NCBI RefSeq assembly: GCF_019075875.1
Contig: NZ_JAHOOZ010000001.1
Span: 5,867,501-5,931,500, forward strand
Source: Novosphingobium sp. G106
GTDB lineage: Bacteria; Pseudomonadota; Alphaproteobacteria; Sphingomonadales; Sphingomonadaceae
Length of the DNA stretch: 64,000 bases
Direction of reading: 5' to 3'
The notes under the pieces are model-generated. The model was not told the DNA's origin, did not search any database, and saw only the letters and a list, made by a program, of their open reading frames with translations. Positions 49,490 through 59,990 of this stretch are shown here, one piece after another (the stretch's first letter is position 1; each line of letters starts with the position of its first letter). Position numbers and translations under genes: made by a program.

Positions 49490-50392
49490 TCAAAAGCTGC
49501 GAGGTATGACCCAACGGATACGCTCAATGGCTGTAGAGCCTTTCGCGTCTCCGGTGGTGCCTGCCACCGGCGGGTAATGCGCGCGCGCGATCATAAGCTG
49601 GCAAGATTCCTCATCGAGAGGTCTGAACTGGCTGCTGACGGCAACGCGGCAGGTTTCGACCCGCCCAGTCGCGCTCACAGAAAGTACCATGACGACCGTG
49701 CCGCTACGTTCGGCGCGTAGTGCGGCGCTCGGGTAGTCTGACCAACTCACCCAGCTGTTTTTGGGGATTGGCGGAGGCGGCCGATCCGCTAGCTGAGCGA
49801 TCACGACCCCCGGATTGCCCCCCTCGGGTAGGACCCCAGGCTGATAAGGCGCTCTAGGCAGCTTCGCCAAACTCGTCGGGTCCACGCCCCAGCCTCGCAG
49901 CAAGTTCTCATAGCAGGTTTGCATAGAGGCGAACGCTGCTTTCGCCCGGGGAAGGTCTAGAGTAAGCGTGACGGCGTTCTCGCGAGAAAATGAAAGCTGT
50001 TGGCTATCCGACAGGTCCGAAAATAGCCCGGCGTCGACATCGTATGCGCGCCGAGGATTTGCGGAATCAAAGATCAGCAATCGTGTCACCCCTTGCGTAC
50101 TAAGGTGCACATTGATGCCCGAGGATTTGCGAAGCTTTGCTATACCCGAACCCGCTAGCGCTATGTCGAAAATGGCCGGCCCCGCCACCCTCGAAATCTG
50201 AAGAGTGACGCTCCGGTCTCCATTGCCAAAGTCGTGCTGCAAATCACAACTTTGACCGGAATTATTTAGACGCCATTGCCCAGTTGCTTCGAGGTTTTCT
50301 TCAGATACGTGTTCTCGATTGCTTTGAGCTAGTAACGGTGAACTCAGTGCGATTACCGAATAAAAGGCAATTCGTGTCAAGTCCCTCACCAC
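49490..50392 (-). CDS. TonB C-terminal-domain (energy-transducer-like) secreted protein
   Basis: 300 residues from a GTG at 50392. Signal-like N terminus (IAFYSVIALSSPLLAQSN). The middle (50-200) is an uncharacterised beta-rich region. The C-terminal 80 residues have the TonB_C pattern: DYPSAALRAERSGTVVMVLS and GRVETCRVAVSSQFRPLDEE. It lacks the Pro-rich spacer typical of TonB. It could contact outer-membrane receptors, but many such proteins have unknown roles in sphingomonads. The region is less GC-rich than the flanks. Confidence 0.7.
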   Translation of the reverse strand: MVRDLTRIAFYSVIALSSPLLAQSNREHVSEENLEATGQWRLNNSGQSCDLQHDFGNGDRSVTLQISRVAGPAIFDIALAGSGIAKLRKSSGINVHLSTQGVTRLLIFDSANPRRAYDVDAGLFSDLSDSQQLSFSRENAVTLTLDLPRAKAAFASMQTCYENLLRGWGVDPTSLAKLPRAPYQPGVLPEGGNPGVVIAQLADRPPPPIPKNSWVSWSDYPSAALRAERSGTVVMVLSVSATGRVETCRVAVSSQFRPLDEESCQLMIARAHYPPVAGTTGDAKGSTAIERIRWVIPRSF

Positions 50393-50546
50393 GATGCTCC
50401 CGCTACTAGTTCACTTGCGTTCCGCAGGTCGAGACCGGCGAAACCGTCGTCAGCATGCCGAGTTTCGAACGGAACCGCAAACGCACCTGATCGGCAGCTT
50501 TCCAACGCTCCCCCGTCCATAGCGGACTTTCCGGAGCCCCAACAAA

Positions 50547-50575
50547 CCCGTCGCGCCTGCGCAGGCAGGGGCTAG
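50547..50575 (-). repeat. REP-like palindrome, copy 1
   Basis: Contains the perfect palindrome GCCTGCGCAGGC. Its reverse complement matches copy 2 at 50621-50649 over most positions (CTnGnCCCTGCC..CGCAGG..CGACGG). Confidence 0.55.
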
Positions 50576-50620
50576 ATAAGCTCTCCTCCTGAAGCGGAAG
50601 GTACAATGAGGCACCGTCAG

Positions 50621-50649
50621 CTGGACCCCTGCCTTCGCAGGGGCGACGG
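50621..50649 (+). repeat. REP-like palindrome, copy 2
   Basis: Stem CCCCTGC/GCAGGGG with CTTC loop inside CTGGA...CGACGG. It resembles the short GC palindromes dispersed in many sphingomonad intergenic regions; paired head to head with copy 1. Confidence 0.55.
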
Positions 50650-50802
50650 ATGGAGTGAGAGCGTCGGAATTTCCCGACGAGACCGTTCTGCCGGATGATC
50701 TTCCGTCGAGTTGGCCTCGGCTCCCACAGGCCCAGCATTCGCAGCCCCCATGGCCCCAAAGAAAAAGGGCGGCGCCGGTAGTCCGGGCCGCCCTTTCTAT
50801 CT

Positions 50803-52635
50803 TCAGGCCGCTTCTTTCTTGCGGCTCTCGCGCTTGCGGTCGTTGGCGTCGAGCCAGCGCTTGCGCAGGCGGATGGTCTTGGGCGTCACTTCGACGAGTT
50901 CGTCATCGTCGATATAGGCGATGGCCTGCTCGAGCGTCAGCTTCCACGGCGGGGTCAGGCGAACGGTGTCGTCCTTGCCGCTGGCGCGGAAGTTGGTCAG
51001 CGCCTTGGACTTCATCGGGTTGACCTCGAGATCGTCCGGCTTGGCGTTCTCGCCGATGATCATGCCTTCGTAGAGCGCTTCGCCGACGCCGACCATCAGG
51101 ATGCCGCGCTCTTCGAGCGGGCCGAGCGCATAGGCATTGGCCTCACCCGCGCCATTGGAGATCAGCACGCCGTTCTTGCGGCCTTCGATCTTGCCTTTGT
51201 GCGGGCCGTACTTCTCGAACAGCCGGTTCATGATGCCGGTGCCGCGCGTGTCGGACAGGAACTCGCCGTGGTAGCCGATCAGGCCGCGGGAGGGGGCCGA
51301 GAAGGTGATGCGGGTCTTGCCGCCGCCCGAGGGCCGCATGTCGGTCATCTCGGCCTTGCGCTGGTTCATCTTGTCGACGACCGTGCCCGAAAACTCATCG
51401 TCCACGTCGATCACGACGATCTCGTAAGGCTCGGTGCGCTTGCCGTCCTCGTCCTCGCCGAACAGCACGCGCGGGCGGCTGATGCCGAGCTCGAAGCCTT
51501 CGCGGCGCATCGTCTCGATCAGCACGCCGAGCTGGAGCTCGCCGCGGCCGGCGACTTCGAAGCTGTCCTTGTCGGCGCTCTCGGTGACCTTGACGGCGAC
51601 GTTGGACTCCGCTTCGCGCATCAGGCGGTCGCGGATCATGCGGCTGGTGACCTTGTCGCCCTCGCGCCCGGCCATCGGGCTGTCGTTGACGGCAAAGCGC
51701 ATCGACAGCGTCGGCGGGTCGATCGGCTGGGCCTGGATGGGCACGGAGACCGCGGTGTCGCAGATCGTGTTGGAGACGGTGGCGACGGCCAGGCCGGCCA
51801 GCGAAATGATATCGCCCGCCTTGGCTTCGTCGACGGGCACGCGCTCGAGCCCGCGGAACGACATGATCTTGGAGGCGCGACCGGTCTCGATCACCTTGCC
51901 GTCCATGTCGAGCGCGTGGATCGGCTGGTTGACCTTGACCGTGCCCGACTGGACGCGGCCGGTCAGCACGCGGCCGAGGAAGTTGTCGCGGTCGAGCAGG
52001 GTCACGAGGAAGCTGAACGGCGCGTCGGCGTCGAGCGCCGGCGGCGGCACGTGGTCGACGATCTTCTGGAACATCGGCTCGAGCGTGCCTTCGCGGCGTT
52101 GCGGATCCTCGCTGGCATAGCCGTTGCGGCCCGAGGCGTAGAGCACGGGGAAGTCGAGCTGCTCGTCGTTGGCTTCGAGCGTGACGAAGAGGTCGAACAC
52201 CTCGTCGAGCACTTCCTGGATGCGCTCGTCGGGGCGATCGACCTTGTTGACCACGACGATCGGCTTGAGGCCGAGCGCCAGCGCCTTGCCGGTGACGAAC
52301 TTGGTCTGCGGCATCGCGCCTTCCGAGCTGTCGACCAGCAGGATCACACCGTCCACCATCGAGAGGATGCGCTCCACCTCGCCGCCGAAGTCAGCGTGGC
52401 CGGGGGTGTCGACGATATTGATGCGCGTGCCGTTCCATTCGACCGAGGTCGGCTTCGCCAGGATGGTGATGCCGCGTTCCTTTTCCAGGTCGTTCGAATC
52501 CATCGCCCGCTCTTCGACGCGCTGGTTGTCGCGGAAGGTGCCGGACTGGCGGAACAACTGATCGACGAGCGTGGTCTTGCCGTGGTCGACGTGCGCAATG
52601 ATCGCAATATTGCGCAGGGGAAGCGGGGCGGACAT
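50803..52635 (-). CDS. typA: Ribosome-associated GTPase TypA/BipA
   Basis: 610 residues from the ATG at 52635, the standard length. GTPase motifs: IIAHVDHGKTTLVDQLF (G1), RGITILAKPTSV (G2), DTPGHADFGGE (G3), NKVDRP (G4). EF-G-like beta-barrel and alpha/beta domains follow, and the BipA-specific C-terminal part includes GTGIMNRLFEKYGPHKG. It binds the ribosome and supports 50S assembly and translation under stress or cold. Monocistronic here; a 189-nt gap separates it from a divergent receptor gene. Confidence 0.97.
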   Translation of the reverse strand: MSAPLPLRNIAIIAHVDHGKTTLVDQLFRQSGTFRDNQRVEERAMDSNDLEKERGITILAKPTSVEWNGTRINIVDTPGHADFGGEVERILSMVDGVILLVDSSEGAMPQTKFVTGKALALGLKPIVVVNKVDRPDERIQEVLDEVFDLFVTLEANDEQLDFPVLYASGRNGYASEDPQRREGTLEPMFQKIVDHVPPPALDADAPFSFLVTLLDRDNFLGRVLTGRVQSGTVKVNQPIHALDMDGKVIETGRASKIMSFRGLERVPVDEAKAGDIISLAGLAVATVSNTICDTAVSVPIQAQPIDPPTLSMRFAVNDSPMAGREGDKVTSRMIRDRLMREAESNVAVKVTESADKDSFEVAGRGELQLGVLIETMRREGFELGISRPRVLFGEDEDGKRTEPYEIVVIDVDDEFSGTVVDKMNQRKAEMTDMRPSGGGKTRITFSAPSRGLIGYHGEFLSDTRGTGIMNRLFEKYGPHKGKIEGRKNGVLISNGAGEANAYALGPLEERGILMVGVGEALYEGMIIGENAKPDDLEVNPMKSKALTNFRASGKDDTVRLTPPWKLTLEQAIAYIDDDELVEVTPKTIRLRKRWLDANDRKRESRKKEAA

Positions 52636-52824
52636 GCGATGGGTTTCCAAATACTGGGGGATTTCAGACAGCGCTCTGTTGCGCTGCAACACGGCGCGCC
52701 CCTATCCGAAACCGCTCGCGGCGGCAAGCGGTGGATTGCACCGCATGGTCTGTGACCGATTTATCACCAATGCACAGAAACCAGCGGTTCTTGCGTCGAC
52801 CACGTATCGAAAAATTAGGAATTT

Positions 52825-55553
52825 ATGGTTAAATCGAACTTCCAGAAGAGCTCGTACGCGCAAGGCACAGTGCCGGCGTGGCTCCTCGCAGGGAGGGATC
52901 GCAACCCTATGTCGCTGATTGCACGCGGCCTTGCCGTATCAACCCGCGCCGCCATGTTCTCCACCGTAGCGGCGCTCGTTATTGCTTCGCCGGCGACGGC
53001 GTTCGCCCAGGATAGCGGGGAGGCGCAGCCTGCCGAAGAGGCGCAGCCGGCGGGCGACATGCCCGTGGACAGCAACGCCAACGAAATCGTCGTTACCGCG
53101 ACCAAGCGCGAACAGACGCTGCAGGACGTGCCGGTCGCCGTGACCGTCGCCACTGCCCAGCAGATCGAGCGCGAATATATCCGCGACCTGAAGGACCTCG
53201 GTTCGATCGTTCCCTCGCTGCGCGTGGGCGAGCGGCAGAATTCGGCCAATACCAACTTCTTCATCCGCGGCTTCGGCAACGGCGCCAACAATGCCGGCAT
53301 CGAGCCTTCGGTCGGCGTGTTCATCGACGGCGTCTACCGTTCGCGCACCGCGTCGCAGATTTCCGATCTGCCCGATCTCGAGCGGATCGAGGTTCTGCGC
53401 GGGCCGCAGTCGACGCTGTTCGGCAAGAACGCTTCGGCCGGCGTCATCTCGATCGTCACGCAGAAGCCGAAATTCGAATTCGGCGGCAATGTCGAGGCGT
53501 CCTACGGCAACTATGATGCCGTCGTCGTCAAGGGCGTCGTCACCGGGCCGCTCAGCGATACCCTCGCGGCCAGCCTTTCGGGTGGCTACAACAAGCGCGA
53601 CGGCTACAACAAGGATCTCAACACCGGCGCCAAGCTCAACGACCGCGATCGCTGGTTCGTGCGCGGCCAGCTGCTGTTCGAGCCGGACAGCCAGCTCAAG
53701 GTCCGCCTGATCGGCGACTACGGCAAGATCGACGAAGTCTGCTGCGGCGTGGTCAACGTCCAGTCGTCGGCGGCGACGGCGGCCGTCCGCGCGGTCGGCG
53801 GCAACGTCAATGCGCCGCAGGACCTGTTCGACAACAAGGTCTACAACAACTTCGTGCCGTCGAACAAAATCGAGAACTACGGGTTCTCGGGCCAGATCGA
53901 CTACGAGGTCGGGCCGCTGACGCTGACTTCGATCACGGCCTATCGCAAGACGCAGTCGTTCACCGACTATGATGCCGATTTCACCAGCGCCGACATCATA
54001 CGGACCAACGCCTCGGACACCGGCATCAAGACCTTCACCCAGGAATTCCGCGCCACCGCCTCCATCGCGGACAAGCTGACGGCATTGCTGGGCGCCTATT
54101 ATTTCCACGAGAAGATCGACCAGAACGGCGGGATCCAGTGGGGTTCGGTCGCGCGGCCCTATGCCAATCTCCTGGTCCAGGGGGCTTCGGGCGGGGCGCT
54201 CTCCATCCCGATGCTCGAGCAGACCTTCGGTGCCCTGGAAGGCGCGCCGACGAAGTATGTCGGCCAGTTCTTCGTCAACGGGCAGGGCCTCAGCGAGCGC
54301 TACGCCATGAAGAACCAGGCCTTCTCGATCTTCGGGCAGATCGATTTCCAGATCGTCGACCGGCTGACCCTCACGGGCGGCATCAATTATACCCACGACG
54401 CCAAGGACTACTCGGCGAACATCTCGTCGAACGACGTCTTCGCCAACCTCAACTTCAACGATCCGCGCTATGCGCCGTTCCGCAATCAGCTCCTTCTGGG
54501 GGGGGGGCGCTCAAGCAGGGAGCCTCACTCGCCCAGGCGCAGGCTTTTGCCAACGCCAACCAGAACAATCCCAACGCGAACCCGCTCAATGCCCTGCGGG
54601 CACTGCAGTTCCTGCCCGAGTTCCTCGACGTGCCGAATTCGGTGGAGCCCGGCAAGACGCGCGACGGCAACGTTTCGTGGACGGCGCGCGCCTCTTACGA
54701 CGCAACTGATACGATCAATGTCTATGCGGGCGTCGCGACGGGCTTCAAGGCCAGCTCGATCAACCTTTCGCGTGACAGCCGGCCATCGCTCAGCGACCAG
54801 TCGGCACTGGTTGCGGCAGGCTTGGCATCGCCCAACCAGACTTACGGCAGCCGCTATGCCAGCCCCGAGAAATCGACCTCTTACGAGGCCGGCATCAAGG
54901 CCAACTGGGGCCAGGTCACGGCCAACGTTGCGGTGTTCAAGGAGATCATCCGCGGTTTCCAGTCGAACATCTTCACCGGGACCGGCTTTTTCCTCGGCAA
55001 TGCCGGCAAGGAATCGGTGTTCGGCATCGAGTTCGAAGGTACGGTGCGGCCGGCCAAGGGGCTGACCCTGGGCATGTCGTGGACCTATCTCAATCCCAAG
55101 TACGACGACTTCAAGAATTCCGCCTTCGGCGACGCGACGGGCATCACGCCCGCCGACATCCCGCCGATCTCGGCGACCTTCACCGCGCAGTACGATCACG
55201 AGTTCGGCAACGGCGATCACCTGATCCTCTACGGCGACTACCACTACGAATCCGAAGTGCAGACCGTCGAGGGCCTGCCCGGCTTCATCGTCAAGGATCC
55301 GGTCACCGGCGCCGTGCTCAACTATCAGCCGGGTCTCGACGCGGCGCGGCCGTTCAAGCGCGAGGTCAGCGATCTCAACGCGTCGATCACCTATGCCATG
55401 GCGAACGGTCTCGAGCTTGGAGTCTGGGGCCGCAACCTGCTCGACAACCGCTACATCAACGTGATCTTCGACTCGGTGGCGCAGCAGGGATCGGTCTCGG
55501 CCTATACCAATCAGCCGCGCACCTACGGCGTCTCGGCAAGGTTCCGCTGGTAG
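52825..55553 (+). pseudogene. TonB-dependent receptor interrupted at a 10-G tract
   Basis: The first part from the ATG at 52825 carries a signal region (AMFSTVAALVIASPATAFAQ), TonB-box and plug (NEIVVTATKREQTLQDVPVA, DLERIEVLRGPQSTLFGKNA) and barrel up to RNQLLLGGG. At the G run 54498-54507 the phase changes, and the barrel resumes as ALKQGASLAQAQAF through to a proper C terminus VSARFRW at 55553. Eight or eleven Gs would give one frame of about 908-909 residues. The strong terminator after the stop supports a once-intact gene. A second ATG at 52909 is possible. Sequencing error or phase variation cannot be separated by sequence alone. Confidence 0.85.
54498..54507 (+). repeat. Homopolymer tract of ten Gs in a receptor gene
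   Basis: Run of ten G within the barrel coding region, exactly where the reading frame is lost. Tracts of this type vary by slippage. Confidence 0.9.
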
Positions 55554-55577
55554 GGACGGCGACTGTACGAATACGGG

Positions 55578-55603
55578 AAGGGGGCCTCGCGGCCCCCTTT
55601 TTG
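55578..55603 (+). terminator. Rho-independent terminator of the receptor gene
   Basis: AAGGGGGCC / GGCCCCCTT stem with TCGC loop followed by T residues. Confidence 0.9.
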
Positions 55604-55684
55604 TTTGCGGTCATGAAGATTCTGTGATGCTCTCCCCGCGTCTTTCCAACGAGAAGGGCGCTGTTCGATAAGGGGGGACAGGTT

Positions 55685-56074
55685 ATGGAATGGATGCTGA
55701 TGCCTTTGAAGCGTTACGCCGACTTTTCCGGGCGGTCGCGGCGCAAAGAATATTGGATGTTCGTCCTTGGCATATTTATCGCTGCCATCGTTCTTAGCAT
55801 TGTCGAGAGCATTCTTGGCCTGTCTGGCATGGTCGGCGGCGTTTATGGCCCGCTGACGACCATTCTTCTTCTGGCCGTGATCATTCCCGGAATTGCCGTG
55901 CAGGTGCGACGCTTCCACGATCAGGACAAGTCCGGCTGGTTCGTCCTGTTGGCGCTGATCCCGTTCATCGGCAGCATCGCGGTGCTGGTCTTCATGTGCC
56001 TTGAGGGGACCAAGGGACCAAACCGTTTTGGCCCCGATCCAAAGAATCCCGCGAACGCGGAGGTCTTTGCCTGA
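55685..56074 (+). CDS. DUF805 membrane protein
   Basis: 129 residues from the ATG at 55685 (GGGGGACAGG upstream). YADFSGRSRRKEYWMFVLGI is the DUF805 signature, and the protein has three to four hydrophobic helices (FIAAIVLSIVESILGL, TILLLAVIIPGIAVQVRRFH, LLALIPFIGSIAVLVFM). DUF805 proteins are inner-membrane proteins of unknown function. Monocistronic; a second small membrane gene follows after 133 nt. Confidence 0.9.
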   Translation: MEWMLMPLKRYADFSGRSRRKEYWMFVLGIFIAAIVLSIVESILGLSGMVGGVYGPLTTILLLAVIIPGIAVQVRRFHDQDKSGWFVLLALIPFIGSIAVLVFMCLEGTKGPNRFGPDPKNPANAEVFA

Positions 56075-56207
56075 TCTGAAGAGTGTGCCGGCGCAAGATT
56101 GGGCGCTGGTCAACACGGCGCAGCAATCCGGGTTCTCGATGAGCCCGGATTGCGTTCGTGCCCGCCGTCCGTCTAAGGTTTAGGCCTGACTTCACGGGGG
56201 AAGGCCA

Positions 56208-56696
56208 ATGCCACAGTTCGGCGGCTTCTGGCGGCGATTTGTCGCTTACATTCTCGATGCGATCATCATCAACGTCGCGACCTCGGTCATCGGCGGGGTT
56301 GTCGGCGTGGGGATCGGCTTGGGGACATTGTCCGGGGCCGGCGCATCGAACATGGCGGCTCTGGAAACGATCAGTGGCCTCACGGGCGCGCTGATCGGGC
56401 TCGTCGGTTCGTGGCTCTATTCGGCGCTGCTGGAAAGCTCATCCTATCAGGCTACCCCGGGCAAGATGGCGCTTGGCCTCGTTGTCACCGACGAGATGGG
56501 CCAGCGGATAAGCTTCGGTCGCGCCACCGGGCGCTATTTCGCGAAGATCATCTCGTCGATCATCCTGCTCATCGGCTTCTTCATGATCGGCTGGACCGCG
56601 CGCAAGCAGGGCCTGCACGACATGATCGCGGGCACGCTGGTCTACAAGGCGCGCAATCCGCAGGAGATCGGCGTCAGCGTCGAGGCGTTCCGCTAA
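56208..56696 (+). CDS. RDD-family membrane protein
   Basis: 162 residues; GGGGGAAGG precedes the ATG. The RDD motif is in GGFWRRFVAYILDAIIINVA. Two or three membrane helices, and QATPGKMALGLVVTDEMGQR is the second conserved block. RDD proteins are inner-membrane, some implicated in Na+/H+ exchange or general envelope stress; no specific role can be read. It ends 3 nt from the convergent permease stop. Confidence 0.9.
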   Translation: MPQFGGFWRRFVAYILDAIIINVATSVIGGVVGVGIGLGTLSGAGASNMAALETISGLTGALIGLVGSWLYSALLESSSYQATPGKMALGLVVTDEMGQRISFGRATGRYFAKIISSIILLIGFFMIGWTARKQGLHDMIAGTLVYKARNPQEIGVSVEAFR

Positions 56697-56699
56697 GAC

Positions 56700-59229
56700 T
56701 CAGAGTTCGCGCAAAGCCTGCGCCGGCTTGGCCCGCAGCAGTGGCAGCGAGCCGGCCAGCGCAAAACCCAGCACCAGCACGAGCCCGGCGCCGAGCACCG
56801 CGAAGATGCGCGGCCAGTCGGGCAGCCAGTCGAAATCGAACAGCTGGGTGATCACCAGCCAGCCGATGCCGCTGCCGAGCGCCAGCGCTACGAGCGCGAG
56901 CGCGCCGGCCAGCAGGCCGTATTCGGCCATCTGCAGCAGCAGGAGCTGCTTCCGGCTCGCGCCCAGCACGCGCAGGATCACGTTGTCGTACGTCCGGCTG
57001 GCACGCGCCGCGGCGATCGCACCGAACAGCACGGCGAGCCCGGCGAAGACCGCGACCGATGCCGCTGCGAGGATTGCCGCCGACATCTGCGAGAGCAGGG
57101 AGCGGGCCTCGCGCAGCAGCGTGCCGGTCTCGATCACCGAGGTCGCCGGGAAGGCCTGGGCGAGCTTGCGCAGCAGCCCGGCCTTGCTTGCGCCAGCGGG
57201 CACGTCGATCGTCGCGGCAAGATTGTGCGGCGCGTCGGCCAGGGTGTTGGGCGAGAACACCAGCACATAGTTGAAGCCCATGTTCTCCCAGTCGAGCCGG
57301 CGCAGCGAGGCCACCGTCGCGGTGCGCTCGACGCCGAGTACGCTGACCGTGATCTTGTCGCCGAGCTTGAGGCCGACCGCCTGGGCGAATTCGTCGTCGA
57401 CCGAAACCAGCGGCGGGCCCGCGTAGGCTTTGGGCCACCACTTGCCTTGAACCAGTGAATTGCCCTCGGGCACGGCATCGGCATAGGTCAGCCCGCGCTC
57501 GCCCTTCAGCGCCCAGGCCTTTTCGGGGATATTGTCCTTGAGGTCGGCGACGCGGGTCATGCGGCCTTCGGGCCCATAGGCGAGGATCGCGCCGCGCAGT
57601 GCCGGCACCGTGCGGATCGTCGCCTTGGGGATGATATCCGACACGGCGCGTTCGAAGGCGCCGACGCGGTCGCGCGGCACGTCGAGCACGAAGTAGTCGG
57701 GCGCGCGCTGCGGGATGCGTTTCTCGATATTGGCTTCGAGGCTGGTCTGGATCACCGCCAGCAGCACGAATGTGGCGAGGCCGAAGCCCAGCGCGGTGAC
57801 GAGCGCGCCTGTCTGTGCGCCCGGCCGATGGAGATTGGCGAGGCCAGCGCGCAGCAGCGGGTGTCGGGGCCGTGGCAGCCGTGCGGCGGCATGCCGGATC
57901 GCCCAGCCGAGCGCGCCCAGCAGGGCAAGCACGGCGGCTGCGCCGGCCAGGAACAGCGCGGTGACCTTGATCTGCGCGGCGCTCGCCAGAGCGAGCGCGA
58001 CGATCGCGGCGAGGCCGAGGCCCACCGGCAGCAGCAGCGCGCGCCGGGGCAGCGCCAGCGGCGAGACCCTTGCACGCATCAGCGCCATCGCGGGAAACGC
58101 CTGTGCGCGGGCGAGCGGCGGCGCGGCGAAGACCAGCGCCACTAGCAGGCCGTAGGCGGCGGCGGTCGCCAGCGCGGCGGGGGCGAAGACGAAGCCCGGC
58201 GTCACCGGCAACAGGGTCCCGAGCGCTGCCGCCAGCAGCGGCGTCACCAGCACGCCGGCAACAAGGCCGGCGACACTGCCCGCCAGCGCCGCCGCGCCGA
58301 TCTGGAGCACGTATATCCGCGCGATGTCGCCGCTCGCCGCGCCCAGGACCTTCAGCGTGGCGATGCTGCTCCGCCGCGCTTCGAGATAGGAGGACACGCC
58401 GCCGCCGATACCAATCCCGGCGATCGCCAGCGCGGCCAATCCGACCAGCACGAGGAATTCCCCCATGCGCGAGACGAAGCGCTCGGCTCCGGGCGCGGCC
58501 TTGTCGCGCGTGCGCCAGGTGAAGCCGGCGTCGGGGAACCGCTTCTGGAGCGCTTCGACCGTGGCCTCGGGATCGGCCTGCGGCGCCAGCGTGACGCGCG
58601 CCTTGCTGCGGAACATCGCGCCCGGCGCGGTTAGGCCGCCGCGCTCGGGCAGGCTGTCGCGGACGATGGCGACGGTGCCGAGCGAGAGCCCTTCGCTGAG
58701 CCGGTCGGGCTCGTCGTCGATCACGCCGCCCACGGTGACGCTCTGGCCGCCGATCCTGATCGAGGTCGCCCGGCTTGACGCCCAGCCGTTCGCCGGCGCC
58801 TTCGCCGATCCAGACGCTGCCCTCGGCCGGCGCGCCGACTTCGCGGCCGTCCTTCAGGCGCAGGCGGCCCACCAGCGGCCAGCGCGCGTCGACGGCTTTG
58901 AGTTCGACGGGGGCAGTGCTGTCGCCGGCTGTCGCCATGGCCTGCATGCGTGTGCCTTCGGACAGCGTGCCGAGCGCGGCCAGCGCGCGGCGCTCGTCCG
59001 GCTTCAACCCGCGCTGCCAGACCGTCGCCTCGATGTCGCCGCCCAGGACCGCGCGGCCGCGCGTCGCGAGTTCACGCTCGATCGAGCCGGTCAATGTGCC
59101 GATCGCGGCGATCGCACCGACGCCGAGGAACAGGCAGACCAGCAGCAGCCGCAGCCCGCGGAACCGCGCGTTGAGATCGCGGCGCGCGATCCGCCAGGCG
59201 ATGGACCAAGGGAGGGGAGCAGCGTTCAC
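56700..59229 (-). pseudogene. YbbP-like ABC transporter permease with a frameshift
   Basis: The N terminus runs from the ATG at 59229 (IAWRIARRDLNARFRGLRLL and LLVCLFLGVGAIAAIGTLTG) to about residue 154, reading GERLGVKPGD. Near 58757-58767 coding shifts by one base and resumes as IRIGGQSVTVGGVIDDEPDR, continuing to ALREL at the stop codon 56700. The reconstructed protein is about 840 residues with FtsX-like domains (GEFLVLVGLAALAIAGIGIG and ILAAASVAVFAGLAVLFGAI) and many membrane segments. It pairs with the ATPase that overlaps it by four bases. The family is linked to envelope lipid or lipoprotein handling; the role is unproven. Indel or real decay is undecided. Confidence 0.82.
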
Positions 59230-59942
59230 GCTTTTTCGTTGCTCTGGGCGCTGTCGCTCGCGATCAGCCCGTCGGCCAGCGACACCACGCGCTCGCAGCG
59301 TTCGGCGAGCGCGATGTCGTGAGTAATCATCACCAAGGTCGCCTGCGTCTCGGCGCGGCGGGCGAAAAGCAGGTCTATGATCCCCGCGCCGGTGGCGGCG
59401 TCGAGATTGCCCGTGGGTTCGTCGGCGAAGATCAGCGAGGGGCGCGGGGCGATGGCGCGGGCGATGGCGACGCGCTGCTGCTCGCCGCCCGAAAGCTGGG
59501 CGGGGTAGTGGCTGAGGCGGTGACCGAGGCCCACGGCCTCAAGCTCCGCCGCGGCCCGCGCCTGGGCATCGGGCAGGCCGGCGAGTTCGAGCGGCGTCGC
59601 GACGTTTTCCAGCGCGGTCATCGTCGGCAGCAGGTGGAAGGCCTGGAGGACGATGCCGATGCGGCCGCGGCGAGCGCGGGCGAGGCCGTCCTCGTTCATC
59701 GCGGCAAAGTCCTCACCAGCGACGCTCAGCGCACCGCCGCTCGCGCGTTCGAGGCCCGAGAGCACCGCCATCAGCGAGCTCTTGCCCGAGCCCGAAGGTC
59801 CGAGCAGCGCCAAGGTCTGGCCCTGCGGTACGGTGAGGTCGATGCCTTTGAGGATCGAGACGGCGCTCTCGCCGCTGCCGAGGGTGAGAGTGAGGTTTTG
59901 CGCGGCGATGGCGGCCGAGGCGCCAATAGGGGGGCTTGTCAC
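59226..59942 (-). CDS. ABC transporter ATP-binding protein (YbbA-like)
   Basis: 238 residues, overlapping the permease start by ATGA. Walker [19 protein letters not shown], signature [20 protein letters not shown], Walker [15 protein letters not shown], and the H-loop in [12 protein letters not shown]. Similar to LolD/YbbA. In enterobacteria and many proteobacteria ybbA is divergent from tesA, and the same arrangement is seen here with 48 nt between starts, which supports orthology. Confidence 0.93.
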   Translation of the reverse strand: MTSPPIGASAAIAAQNLTLTLGSGESAVSILKGIDLTVPQGQTLALLGPSGSGKSSLMAVLSGLERASGGALSVAGEDFAAMNEDGLARARRGRIGIVLQAFHLLPTMTALENVATPLELAGLPDAQARAAAELEAVGLGHRLSHYPAQLSGGEQQRVAIARAIAPRPSLIFADEPTGNLDAATGAGIIDLLFARRAETQATLVMITHDIALAERCERVVSLADGLIASDSAQSNEKA

Positions 59943-59990
59943 CGCGGGGGGATGGCATAGCTATGCGGCGTCCGGCAAGGAGACATCTGT

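Larger units (their letters stand above)
50393..50802. other. 410-nt intergenic region with REP-like repeats
   Basis: No convincing gene. It contains an inverted pair of REP-like palindromes (50547-50575 and 50621-50649) downstream of typA. Confidence 0.5.

Noticed and set aside
49292..49720. 142-residue plus-strand open frame
   Set aside because: It overlaps a two-TM gene and lies opposite the TonB-C gene; no domain or start site supports it.
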